A DNA stretch of 64,000 nt, taken from contig OY728159.1 of NCBI GenBank assembly GCA_963277665.1, positions 1,015,825,343 to 1,015,889,342 of the forward strand, in the 5' to 3' direction. Below are positions 54,816 through 64,000 of this stretch, in pieces. Position 1 is the first letter of the stretch, and each line of letters opens with the position of its first letter. The notes beneath the pieces are model-generated. The model was given only the letters and a program-made list of their open reading frames with translations, was not told where the DNA came from and made no database searches. Source of the DNA: Viscum album. Its lineage: Eukaryota > Streptophyta > Magnoliopsida > Santalales > Viscaceae. The translations under genes and the position numbers were made by a program.

Positions 54816-55632
54816 ACCTGCGGGTTTCGATTCTGATTACCTGAGGGTAAGGATTTTGCATGTCTGTAGACAACATTTACATTGTATATTCTCTATAGTG
54901 ATTTATTATGTTGTTCCTGCCAAGATAAAGCACAATCTTGGAATTGATAAATAATTAATAAAATGGCAATGTTACTGGTAGAGATAGTTACTTTTGAGTA
55001 CTGCCTAGTTTACTGCATTTTAATACTGCACACTACTATTGCACATTTTTCACTAACAGTTGGGCATGGGCCTTTGGTTGTTGCCTACTGGGATTTATTT
55101 ATCACACCCTATTTTGGTCATGTCTTGGTCCCAAACAGATTATATTGCTGCAGGTGTTGATAAGGGCAAGAGTCCCTATCCAAGTACTTGATTGTTGCAA
55201 AGGAGTAGAGGAGCATGTGACCGAGCTTAGGCTTGCGATGCTGCTGAGTTCCTGCCGCATTGTTTTAGTTTGCTTGCAGTTCTTAGTACTTTGTACTGTA
55301 TTGTATTTGATTGTTGTGTATCCTATTTTGAATGATTTCTTAGAAATAGGACATATTACATCATCATGTATATTTAACTGTTGGATATCTTTTTATTCAG
55401 TCCTGTTGTCCTTTCAGATTTTCATTATTTACTATTTTTGCGTTTGATATGTTTTTATTTTCTACGCTGTGCTACACTTTGAAAAATGAGGGCATAGTTT
55501 CACCACTATCAGACCTAGACCCTTACTGCTAGTCGGCAGCCTCTGACATTTGTGGAAATGCGCTTGAGGTCATGTGACCAACCGGGTTTGGGGCACCCAT
55601 TGAGTGGCACCCGGATCCGGGATGTTACAAAG

Positions 55633-55645
55633 TGGTATCAGAGGG
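55633..55645 (+). other. Primer binding site of gypsy LTR at 53636
   Basis: TGGTATCAGAGGG, nearly perfect initiator-Met-tRNA site, three bases after the LTR end. Confidence 0.88.
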
Positions 55646-56481
55646 GTTTCTTTTCTTTGACTTACTGTTGGAGCCTATAGTTAGGGATATGAAATAATAG
55701 GTACTTGGTAATAAGCTGTTCCTGGAAGTAGCTTACCCGTGTACAGGGAAAAGACAATTTACCTCGTGTTGTAATTTTTCTGATTTTTCACTTTTACAGT
55801 TGATTTGATTTTCACCATTGGGTGACGCGCTTGTGGTGTGCTATTATATTTTTATACTAGGTTCTATTTAGTTGCAACCCGATGAGATGAGGTTATGCTA
55901 TCTCATGCATCATTTAGGCACATGTTGGAATCACATGCCATGCATAGTTTACATGCCATGTAGGTGCTTTAGAAATTGCACGTTGTTGTGATATATTTTG
56001 TGCAAGTAAATGCATGCTGTTGTGATAGATTCCTTGATAAAATACCTATTATTTGATAGGGTATTGTTATGTGAGGTTTTGTAGAATGAACGCCAAAATT
56101 TGGTTCTTGAGGAGTACGGGCCCTCATTGACTGTAATTTGGTGGATCATTGACCTGTTTACTTTGTTATAACATGTATAAGATGCCAAGATTTGATTCGC
56201 GGGGAGTATGGGCCCTCACGGATCAGAATTTGGCACTTAGGTGTTGGTTTCAGTGTTTTTCTGGGCTCCATAGAAGTTTTTAAGGCTTGCTGTTCGGAAA
56301 AATCCAAAATACACACTGTGTAGTTTTGACTACATGCCATGTACTCTTCTGTTCGAGAAGAAGCAGAAAAAATTAAAAAACACTCAGTGTACCCTAAGTA
56401 CACGCCGTGTAGTTTCTACCTGCGTTATAGGCTGTATGGATAGAAACACAGGGTAGTGAAACTTTGAGGGCACACACTGTG
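55646..56481 (+). other. Leader of gypsy element, with repeats; cut by next LTR
   Basis: No gag is reached. Two related units, CGCCAAAATTTGGTTCTTGAGGAGTACGGGCCCTCA (about 56091) and TGCCAAGATTTGATTCGCGGGGAGTATGGGCCCTCA (about 56183), are about 92 apart. Further on, paired palindromes lie at 56310/56331 and 56379/56399, and CACACACTGTGTG sits at the junction (56471-56483). At 56482 a different LTR begins. Confidence 0.6.
56310..56411. repeat. Second paired palindrome cluster
   Basis: TACACACTGTGTA (56310) and TACATGCCATGTA (56331) are 21 apart. AACACTCAGTGTA (56379) and TACACGCCGTGTA (56399) are 20 apart. Same motif as in the LTR at 53743-54051. Confidence 0.85.
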
Positions 56482-59400
56482 TGTAACACCCCAAGCTTCC
56501 ACGATATGCTTCTCTTTCAATAATGCAATAGCTTGCATTGTATGCAAGTTCGAGATTCTAACACACCGCGACCAATCAAAGTAGCCATTATGAATAGTAA
56601 TACCCACTTTTTAAATTATATAAATTTTATATTTCAAAATGAACTTAATTTTTGGATTTGGAATATTGAAATTAGCCTAAATTGAATTTTTGGTATTTTT
56701 CTGAGAACATCCAATTTTCGATGAATAGTGAAAAATACTTAAAAACAAATTTTTTAATCATAGTAATTTATAGTGTTAAATTATACTATTGAGTGGTTTT
56801 GAAGTATAATTAGAATATAATTTTACCATTTTATCCAATGGTGGTCATTATAATCAATTTCACTTTGAAATTGGACATAAACAATTGTCAATCTTTTGAT
56901 TGATATTATTTCTTAAAGACATGCTATTTGTTTTGACAACGAGAATTAATTATAAAATTAATTAATGCAACTTATATGTTTTGAATTTTGTAAAATAGAA
57001 ATCATTTTTGAATTTGGAATATCAATTACAGCTTAGGGTGAATTTTTGGTATTGTTTTGAAAAACTTCAATTTTTGATGAATAGTGAAACCACCAAGTGG
57101 TAGTCAAAAAAACTGATTTTTCATTTAAATGAAACTTTACCGCTTCTATGAATTGAATTTCAAAATTCTGACATACATGGTTGTCATTAGTAAGTAAAAT
57201 ATGGTTCAATGGGATGAAAATAATTTTTTGGTGAATAGTAACTTTTGAGTATTATTAACCGCGATTAGAGGTAATTAGGGCAATTTAAGGTAAAAATGAT
57301 ATTATAAGAATACAAAAATATATTGAAACATGTAATACTCTTATTGGATGAGTCATGACCGACCAAGAAAAACCATAGGACGATTTTTGGGACCCCATGG
57401 AGCCAATTGGGTAAGATAATGACATTACTACCTTTTATTTAAAGTAAAAATAAAAATGTCACAAACATGTATTGTTTTACTAAAACAATTTTTACAAGGG
57501 GTTATACAAGTTATCATTTCTACTATAAATTTTAATTGGAAATCTAAAAATATTTCCTACATCATGGTATTTTTTTTATAATTTTTAGACATTAAATAAA
57601 TAAATTTATTTATGACACCATGATGCTGCAGTGATTACCTCATTAATGAATGATTTAAATAAAATGAAAAGATAAGGTAAAATCTAAGACTTACACTTGT
57701 CTAAATCCTATTGTATGGGTTTATTTATAACCCTTATCACCTTATCTTCGAAATATATCATTGTGGGACCTTTAAAATCTGAAAATCATTTCATAATAAA
57801 GTAACATTTCAATCTTTCCAAAAGAGCCCCTCCTCTCCTCTTATAAAAGGCCCCCACCTCTACCACCTTATTCACACCTTCAAAACCATTTGGCTCAGCC
57901 AAACTCTACCAAAATACTATATCAACTTCCCTATATTACTCCTAGAAGACTCAATTTGGGTATAAGTCTTCCCAAGTAATCCTTTGGCTCAAATCAAAAA
58001 GAGTTACCCAATTTTAAGGTAATGTCTTCTCTTATGTTCTTTTGTTTTATTTTGCTTCTCCAATCCCTTAAAACATTTTTATTCCATTATTTTTTAACAA
58101 AACCAGTATATTCAATATAATAGGATGTTTTTATGAGAAGGATTTTATTTACACTTACACACACCTCCGTCTAATGGTTAAATAACATACTGTTTCTGTG
58201 GGTGGAGAATTACTGCCTCACGAAACGATGATTGTTCAATCTTCTTTTAGCACATTTCTCGGTAGCCATTAAGATGTAACTATATTTATATATGATATAT
58301 ATTATTTTTATGTTTTCCTTATGCTTATGTATTTTTCATTTATAGAATACCTTTATGATTTCCATTATGGTTAAATGCGATAATTTCATTTTAGGAAGTG
58401 TGGACTACCGCCCCCTCAAAGTGATTTGAATCGTTAATAACATATGTGGGACATATAAAGGATGAAGTTAATGATATTATATATGATATTATACTAGAAT
58501 TATAATATACCTTTATATCATTATGATTTCATTCCATTAAATATGAAATACAAATGAAAGTAGCATTCATGCGTACGTACGACTTACCGTCTCCATGAAC
58601 GGTGCATTTCATTTCTTACCTCTAAATGTTATGTAATATTATAAATTCATATATATACTAGATATATATGATATATATGATATCTATATAATTAATATAA
58701 TTATGGAGATAATGGATATTTTACCACATGAACAACTTGTAATTATAAGAAGTTTATTGTTGACTCAAGTATCAAAGATTGACAAAACGACCGTTATTAA
58801 CTTAAATGACTACATAATGTTCATAACATGGTAATAATTGATATAAAAAGAATAATGAACTTGAAAAAGGTTCTTAAGCAAGTATAGATTAACTCTATTT
58901 TATTATTCAGGAGATTAAAGAATGATCGAGTCAATTCAGACACGTGGTAAGGGTTAATTCTACAACCACTTCATTATTCAAGGTTGTTCATATGTAATTA
59001 TCTACTGGGACCTCTTTATCATCCACATCTATGTTTCTTAAAAATTTATATCAAAACATTTTTACTATTTATTAGAAAATGGGTTAAAGTCATTTATACC
59101 CTTATCTGACCTTATACATTTTTTAAAGGAATCTTTCCGTCATTTTCCAAACAAGGTACTTTTTGACCTTTTCAACAAAATTAGGGTAAGAATGTATTTT
59201 TAAACTTATACGGTGGGTGCGGCTATTTTACACCGTTATAAAATCATTGAAGCTTCCCTTAAAATCTTATAAGAATATTTTCAAAGTAAATGTTTTATTT
59301 TACAATTATGTGACTTTTAAATGATTTCAAAAAAGATATTTCTCTCAAATAGTTTTGATTTCATCTATGTCAACATCCTTTGATGGATTTTAAGATTATT

Positions 59401-60229
59401 TGAAGTTGATTTATTATGATTCAAAACTTCGATATTGTATTGAATGTTTTGGGATATGTTTGACTATGGATGTGTTATTTTTATACCATTCATGGTTTAT
59501 AGAGAAAGTATTGACATTTATATGCTAGTTTTAATACGAATGTTTATGTTATGTTTAAACCTGTTCATATGTGGAATGCATTGGACTTAATAAGTGACAG
59601 GTGGAACCTGCTAGCTCCTCGATGCATCAGTAGGTCTCATGAGACAAACTAGTGTCTTGGCACGAGGCCTTGACAAAATCTTATTTGTAGTCTTGGCACG
59701 AGGCCTTGGCTATGTGGTTATGATAGTCTGAAATTATGCATTCCATCATTATGAAAGTGGTTATTGATATTTCATGTGATTATTCGACTAGTAGAATATC
59801 CATGTGAATAAGTAAATGGAATTATTTCATTTTATTTTTGCCATATTATGCTGAAGTTCAAGTTTAAAAGGCTTTTGTTTTAGTTATACACTACCTTAAA
59901 TGTTAATATTTATTTATAAAAGTTTCCGCTATATTGTTATCCTTACTGAGCATCTGAGCTCACCCCTTTCTATGTTTTATTTTTCCCAGGATATGAAGAA
60001 ATATTTTATGACTGACCTATAGGGATAGTCTGAAGGGGATATGAGTGTGGAATATGGAGACTATGTTATTGTAGTTTTTCACTTTATGATGTAATGTAAC
60101 ATTTATGGAAGTATCTAGTGTTTCCTAGGATACTAAACTAATTAGTATTTTGAGACTTGATCTTTTGTGATCATGGCAATGTTACGTAATAGTGCACCGA
60201 CTCTAGGTAACTGGGGTCGGGGCGTTATA
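56482..60229 (+). mobile_element. 5' LTR of gag-only gypsy element (3748 bp)
   Basis: Begins TGTAACACCCCAAGC and ends GGGGCGTTATA (CA changed to TA) before the primer site. Internal near-duplication: TTTGGATTTGGAATATTGAAATTAGC (56653) and TTTTGAATTTGGAATATCAATTACAGC (57006) start two related ~350-base blocks. CTCCTCTTATAAAAGGCCCCC near 57835-57855 holds a good TATA box. GTCTTGGCACGAGGCCTTG repeats at 59655 and 59692. Confidence 0.88.
57841..57850 (+). promoter_or_regulatory. Candidate TATA box in gypsy LTR
   Basis: TTATAAAAGG, a strong plant TATA match, in the 5' LTR of the gag-only gypsy element. It probably drives the element transcript. Confidence 0.55.
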
Positions 60230-60231
60230 GT

Positions 60232-60246
60232 TGGTATCATAGGTAG
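60232..60246 (+). other. Primer binding site of gag-only gypsy element (degraded)
   Basis: TGGTATCATAGGTAG corresponds to TGGTATCAGAGC with substitutions. It lies two bases after the LTR end. Confidence 0.7.
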
Positions 60247-60734
60247 TTTAGTACTAACCTTGGAAGCTAGATTTAGATAAAATCTGATTAGAGCACATAG
60301 CCCTAAGATATACTTTGAGGATTATCATAGAAGAACTTCCTAGAATTTTGGTATTATAGAGATTTTGTGAGTTTTCTGAGCAATACATCCCTGTCTGGAT
60401 ATGAGCAAGTAGAGGCGGCTCTGGCACAAATGTACCTAGGGGTAAAACCCAAAAACACCACTTTGAGCTAGACTCGAACGGGAACTGGTGCACGACAACG
60501 GGCCTTGCTGCACTCTTGGTTACGACACTCCTGGGGGATATGCTTAGGATAATTCTCATTTTCTTTACAAACCATTATGAAGGGTTTATGAGTATATACT
60601 TCCTCAAAGAAAACATTTCTTTTTATGATTATGGATTATATCCATAAATAGTTCAATTTATGTTAAGTGTTTTATAAGTATGGAATTATGTATTTTGATT
60701 CATGAACTGATCTAGTTTATGCCATTGTTTAGAA

Positions 60735-61802
60735 ATGGCGGCTAGTGGAAGGAATGAAAACCGGATCACTGCATGCACTCCATAAAGGGATTTCCCTCCT
60801 GCTCAAGATAATTATAGTGGAGCTGGTGATACAACTAGTGCTGATCAGCTTATCACCATACTGGGACAACTCACTCAGGTTATGAATAATAAACTTACTC
60901 GTATGGAGCACCCTGATCCGCAACGTGGAGGATCAATGTTAGATCGCTTCATGAGGAAATAACCACCAACATTCAATGGGAGTACAAATCCCTTTGTAGC
61001 TGAGCAATGGATAAATTCCTTAGAGAAAATATTCCAGGCTTTAGGGAGTAGTGAAAGAGAAAAAGTTATCATGGCAGTTTACCGCCTCACTAGAGATGCT
61101 GATCAATAGTGGCCATTGATTCAAAATACAAAGGAAGATAAAGAAGTATCAAGTATGGAATTGAGTGATTTTAAAGAAATTTTCTTAGAAAAATACTTTC
61201 CTCGTGACCATCATGTAGATATGGAAAGAAAATTTCTCAGTATGAGGAAAAAGGAGGATGAGAATGTTGCAAAGTATGAAGCTAACTTTACAAGGATAGT
61301 GAGGCATGAAGAAGATTATATACATAACCCAAGAAGTAATATCGATCGTTTCTTTGATGGGTTAAAACCATTTCTCCATCGAGCATTAGTATCACAATCT
61401 TTCTCAACGTACAAAGATATAGTCTCGTGTTCTATCAATACATAAAAGGAATTATCTAAATATTATGACAATAAAGTAAAGCAAGAGAAGAAGAGAATGG
61501 TGGAACAAGATACAGATAAAGGGAAAAAGGGAAAGAAGGATTTTCCATTATGTGACAATTGTGAGAAGAATCACCCCGATACTTGCCTAAAAGGAATGGG
61601 AGTTTGTTATAAATGTAGAGAAAAAGGTCACCAGGCTCGTGATTGCAAGGGAAAGAAAGAGGATATCAATTTTGAATGCTACAATTGTAGAGAAATGGGG
61701 AATTATTAAAATGAATGTCCTAAGTTTCAGGGATACTTACCTCAGAAAAGGCCAACAGATCGAGGCCAATCTTATGCTGTTACTACAGTTGAAGTGGAAT
61801 AA
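60735..61802 (+). pseudogene. Gypsy gag with CCHC zinc knuckles
   Basis: A single frame from ATG 60735 (MAASGRNENRITACTP) to TAA 61802, about 355 codons, contains five in-frame stops and no frameshift. The capsid region reads PPTFNGSTNPFVAEQWINSLEKIF, MAVYRLTRDADQ (stop) W, FKEIFLEKYFP and SMRKKEDENVAKYEANFTRI. The C-terminus has CDNCEKNHPDTC, then a clean knuckle CYKCREKGHQARDC, and a second, broken one CYNCREMGNY-stop-NEC. The stop after DADQ occupies the place of the first Trp in the usual WW. It would build the particle. No pol follows. Confidence 0.92.
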
Positions 61803-62133
61803 TTATTGTATTTGTGTTTTTGGAATAAAGAACAATATTATGGTTATAAGAATAATGTGATATATATAAGGATTGTACTGCAGTACTTGTTGTTTTCATT
61901 AAGGTTTTAATATGATGAAGGTAATCATATTTTTAGAGAAACTTTACTTTATTTGGGGAATCTGATGTTATAATTGATTTTGGAATTTAGAGACCTTTTA
62001 GAGAAAGTCTGGACAAAGGTATTTTGGATAACTATAAAGGTTGGAATGGATCAAGTTGAACTTTGGATAGTATTTTTTAAGGTTAAAACATTTCTGAAGA
62101 TTATTTTTGGAATATTATAATACTATAGTTTTA
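61803..62133. other. Non-coding interior of gag-only gypsy element
   Basis: AT-rich, no frame of note. Complete gypsy elements carry pol here. Confidence 0.6.
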
Positions 62134-62268
62134 GGAAAAGGACAACCTGCAGGTCAGGGGATAACCCGTCACGTCGGACAAAGCTGCAGGAATCGAACCC
62201 ACAACCATAGTGCGACATGCCTTTATTACCTACCACTAGCCTACAGAAAGTCCCTGGTTATTAAAAAA
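62134..62268 (-). mobile_element. Candidate tRNA-derived SINE
   Basis: On the minus strand, TAGGCTAGTGGTAG (62244-62231) fits the RNA polymerase III A box with one mismatch, and GGTTCGATTCC (62200-62190) fits the B box perfectly, 44 bases downstream. Possible flanking duplications ATAGTTTT lie at 62126-62133 and 62269-62276. An A-rich stretch lies on the right, which would suit plus-strand retroposition and conflicts with the box orientation. The boundaries are therefore tentative. Confidence 0.6.
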
Positions 62269-62415
62269 TAGTTTTCCTAATCTAAATGGTATGTGTTAGT
62301 ATTTGGAACCTTGTATGATTAGGATAAATATAATATTTTTGAGTTCTATTATCTTTTTGAGTGAAAGTTGAGTTTGTGGTAGAAATTAGTTGGAGGTTGA
62401 AACTCTACTTGTCAA

Positions 62416-62437
62416 GTATATATATATATATATATAC
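62416..62437. repeat. (TA)n microsatellite
   Basis: About 11 TA repeats inside the gag-only gypsy element. Confidence 0.9.
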
Positions 62438-62840
62438 CTCTCTCTTATTCTATGAATAAATTAATTCTTAAACTTTAGGAAAGGGATATTAAAAAAAAGT
62501 GTTATTCTAATACCTTATGTTTTGTTGAACTGATGATATTTTAAATCACCATAGATTGAAGGCTTTGAGGCCTTCAATTTTACACTTGTTTGTGATTGAT
62601 GACCTCAATCACTCCCAACAAATATTTACGTTCCCCCCCCAATTATGCGTCTCTAATTTCCACCAATGTTCTTCTAATTGAGATCATAATTTGGTGGTGA
62701 CTTTTTCATTTTCCTTTCCCTCTTATTAAGACTAAATTTTATTAACCCTATTTCCGATATGGGTTTTCCACAAAGGTATTTTCTACTTTCAACCTTTTAT
62801 TTTTGAAGAACAATTTCAAATTACGAGGACACAATTTATT

Positions 62841-62854
62841 GAAGGAGGGGAAAA
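62841..62854 (+). other. Polypurine tract of gag-only gypsy element
   Basis: GAAGGAGGGGAAAA directly precedes the 3' LTR. It would prime plus-strand cDNA synthesis. Confidence 0.85.
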
Positions 62855-64000
62855 TTTAACACCCCAAGCTTTCACAATACGCTTCTCTTTCAATAATGCA
62901 ATAGCTTGCATTGTACACAAGTTCGAGATTCTAACACACCGCGACCAATCAAAGTAGCCGTTATGAATATTAATACCCACTTTTTGAATTATATAAATTT
63001 TATATTTCAAAATGGACTTCATTTTTGGATTCATAATATCTAAATTATCCTAAGTTGAATTTTTGGTATTTTTCTGAGAACATCCAATTTTCGATGAATA
63101 GTGAAAAATACTTAAAAACAACTTTTTTAATCAAAACAATTTATAGTGATAAATTATACTATTGAGTGGTTTTGAAGTATAATTAGAATATACTTTTACC
63201 ATTTTATCCAATGGTGTTCATTATCATCAATTTCACTTTGAAATTGGACATAAACAATTGTCAATCTTTTGATTGATATTGTTTCTTAAAGACATGCTAT
63301 TTGTTTTGACAACGAGAATTAATTATAAAATTAATTAATTCAACTTATATGTTTTTAATTTTTTAAAATAGACATCATTTTTGAATTCGGAATATCAATT
63401 ATAGCTTAGGGTGAATTTTTGGTATTGTTCTGAAAAACTTCAATTTTTGATGAATTGTGAAACCACTAAGTGGTAGTTAAAAAAACCGATTTTTCGTTTA
63501 AATGAAACTTTACCGCTTCTATGAATTTAATTTAAAAAATAAAATATACATGGTTTTCATTATTAAGTAAAATGTGGTTCAATGGGATGAAAATAATTTT
63601 TGGTGAATAGTAACTTTTGAGTTTTATTAACCGCGATTAGAGGTAATTAGGGAAATTTAAGGTAAAAATGATATTATAAGAATATAAAAATATCTTGACA
63701 CATGTCCTACTCTTATTGGATGAGTCATGGCCGACCAAGACAAACCATGGGACGATTTTTGGGACCCCATGGAGCCACATGGTTAAGACAATGGCATTAA
63801 TACTTTTTATTTAAAGTACAAATAAAAATGTCACAAACATGTATTGTTTTACTAAAATAATTTTTACAAGGGGTTATACAAGTTATATTTTAGACTATAA
63901 ATATTCATTGTAAAGATAAAAATATTTCCTAAATCATGGTATTTTTTTATAATTTTAGACATCTAATAAATAAATTTATTTATGACACCATGATGATGCA
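62855..64000 (+). mobile_element. 3' LTR of gag-only gypsy element (partial)
   Basis: TTTAACACCCCAAGC (original TG now TT) starts a copy of 56482 onward. It aligns to the window edge, corresponding to about 57,630 in the 5' LTR. Confidence 0.92.

Larger units (their letters stand above)
53636..55629 (+). mobile_element. 5' LTR of a further gypsy element (1994 bp)
   Basis: Begins TGTAAGAACCCAG inside a gypsy gag relic and ends GGGATGTTACA at 55629, three bases before a primer site. U3 carries the paired palindrome array (53743-54051). GCCTGTGGGCAGT-like units recur three to four times at 54737-54815. The start and end dinucleotides TG...CA are intact. The second LTR is not in the window. Confidence 0.82.
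56482..64000 (+). mobile_element. Gag-only Ty3/gypsy element with 3.75 kb LTRs (cut by window edge)
   Basis: 5' LTR 56482-60229, primer site, gag 60735-61802, about 1 kb non-coding sequence, polypurine tract, then a 3' LTR from 62855 that runs off the window. No protease, RT, RNase H or integrase is present. The first ~170 bases of the two LTRs differ at about 10 positions, so this is one of the younger insertions here. Confidence 0.9.

Noticed and set aside
53743..56411. CRISPR-like array
   Set aside because: Regularly placed palindromes could suggest one, but the units are 13 bases, spacing is paired rather than constant, and the setting is a plant LTR.
56425..56607. Minus-strand frame MGITIHNGYFDWSRCVRI, repeated at 62816-63034
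   Set aside because: It lies at the start of both LTRs of the gag-only gypsy element. The duplication is due to the LTR pair, not to a gene family.
60410..60560. Possible host gene start upstream of gag at 60254-60559
   Set aside because: This is leader sequence between primer site and gag of the gypsy element, and the frame is antisense.

Overview
This window looks like repeat-rich, probably heterochromatic or pericentromeric DNA from a seed plant with a large, transposon-filled genome. The evidence is mostly AT-rich sequence, plant-type LTR retrotransposons with initiator-Met-tRNA primer sites, TNP2-type CACTA transposons, a hAT element, and no intact host gene. I found no convincing single-copy host gene, tRNA gene, rRNA gene or CRISPR array. 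Almost all coding potential is transposon-derived and carries stops and frameshifts, many fitting CG/CNG deamination (TGG to TGA, CAG to TAG). The species cannot be named from sequence alone.

Layout. 1-8930 (minus strand): two decayed Ty3/gypsy chromovirus-like elements in tandem sharing one LTR (3966-5671). 8931-11967: LTR, primer site and gag of a Ty1/copia element, broken off after a coiled-coil segment. 12988-20276: CACTA transposon A, with a TnpA/Transposase_24-type gene and a TNP2-type transposase gene, both on the minus strand, plus a 10-bp-period minisatellite. It is interrupted at 20277 by a gypsy element (20277-about 25082) with a 3.2 kb LTR and only gag. 25338-25673: end of a third CACTA family (C) built of hairpins. 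25674-26373: four monomers of a ~179 bp satellite-like repeat. 26733-26874: a 142 bp CACTA miniature element. 26944-29742: CACTA B, a transposase-less deletion relative of A, with an ATT target duplication. 30688-33120: a non-autonomous hAT element with a perfect 8 bp target duplication. 33129-36000: a decayed, LINE-like coding relic.

36947-40464: a structurally complete gag-only Ty1/copia element with equal-length LTRs and a CTTTG target duplication. 40823-46933: a related full-length but decayed copia element. 48590-49420 and 50077-53635: relics of two gypsy families seen elsewhere in the window. 53636-56481: a gypsy LTR with paired 13 bp palindromes, plus its leader. 56482-64000: a gag-only gypsy element with 3.75 kb LTRs, running off the right edge.

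How it fits together. The window is a nested insertion record. CACTA A is hit by gypsy, gypsy is cut by CACTA C and satellite, an older sequence is split by copia, and a gypsy gag is split by another gypsy LTR. Non-autonomous elements sit near plausible helpers: CACTA B beside A, and the gag-only copia beside a full-length relative. Three separate LTR elements keep gag but have no polymerase. The most unusual signal is the array of paired palindromes TACACGCCGTGTA in one LTR, with weaker versions in another LTR family.
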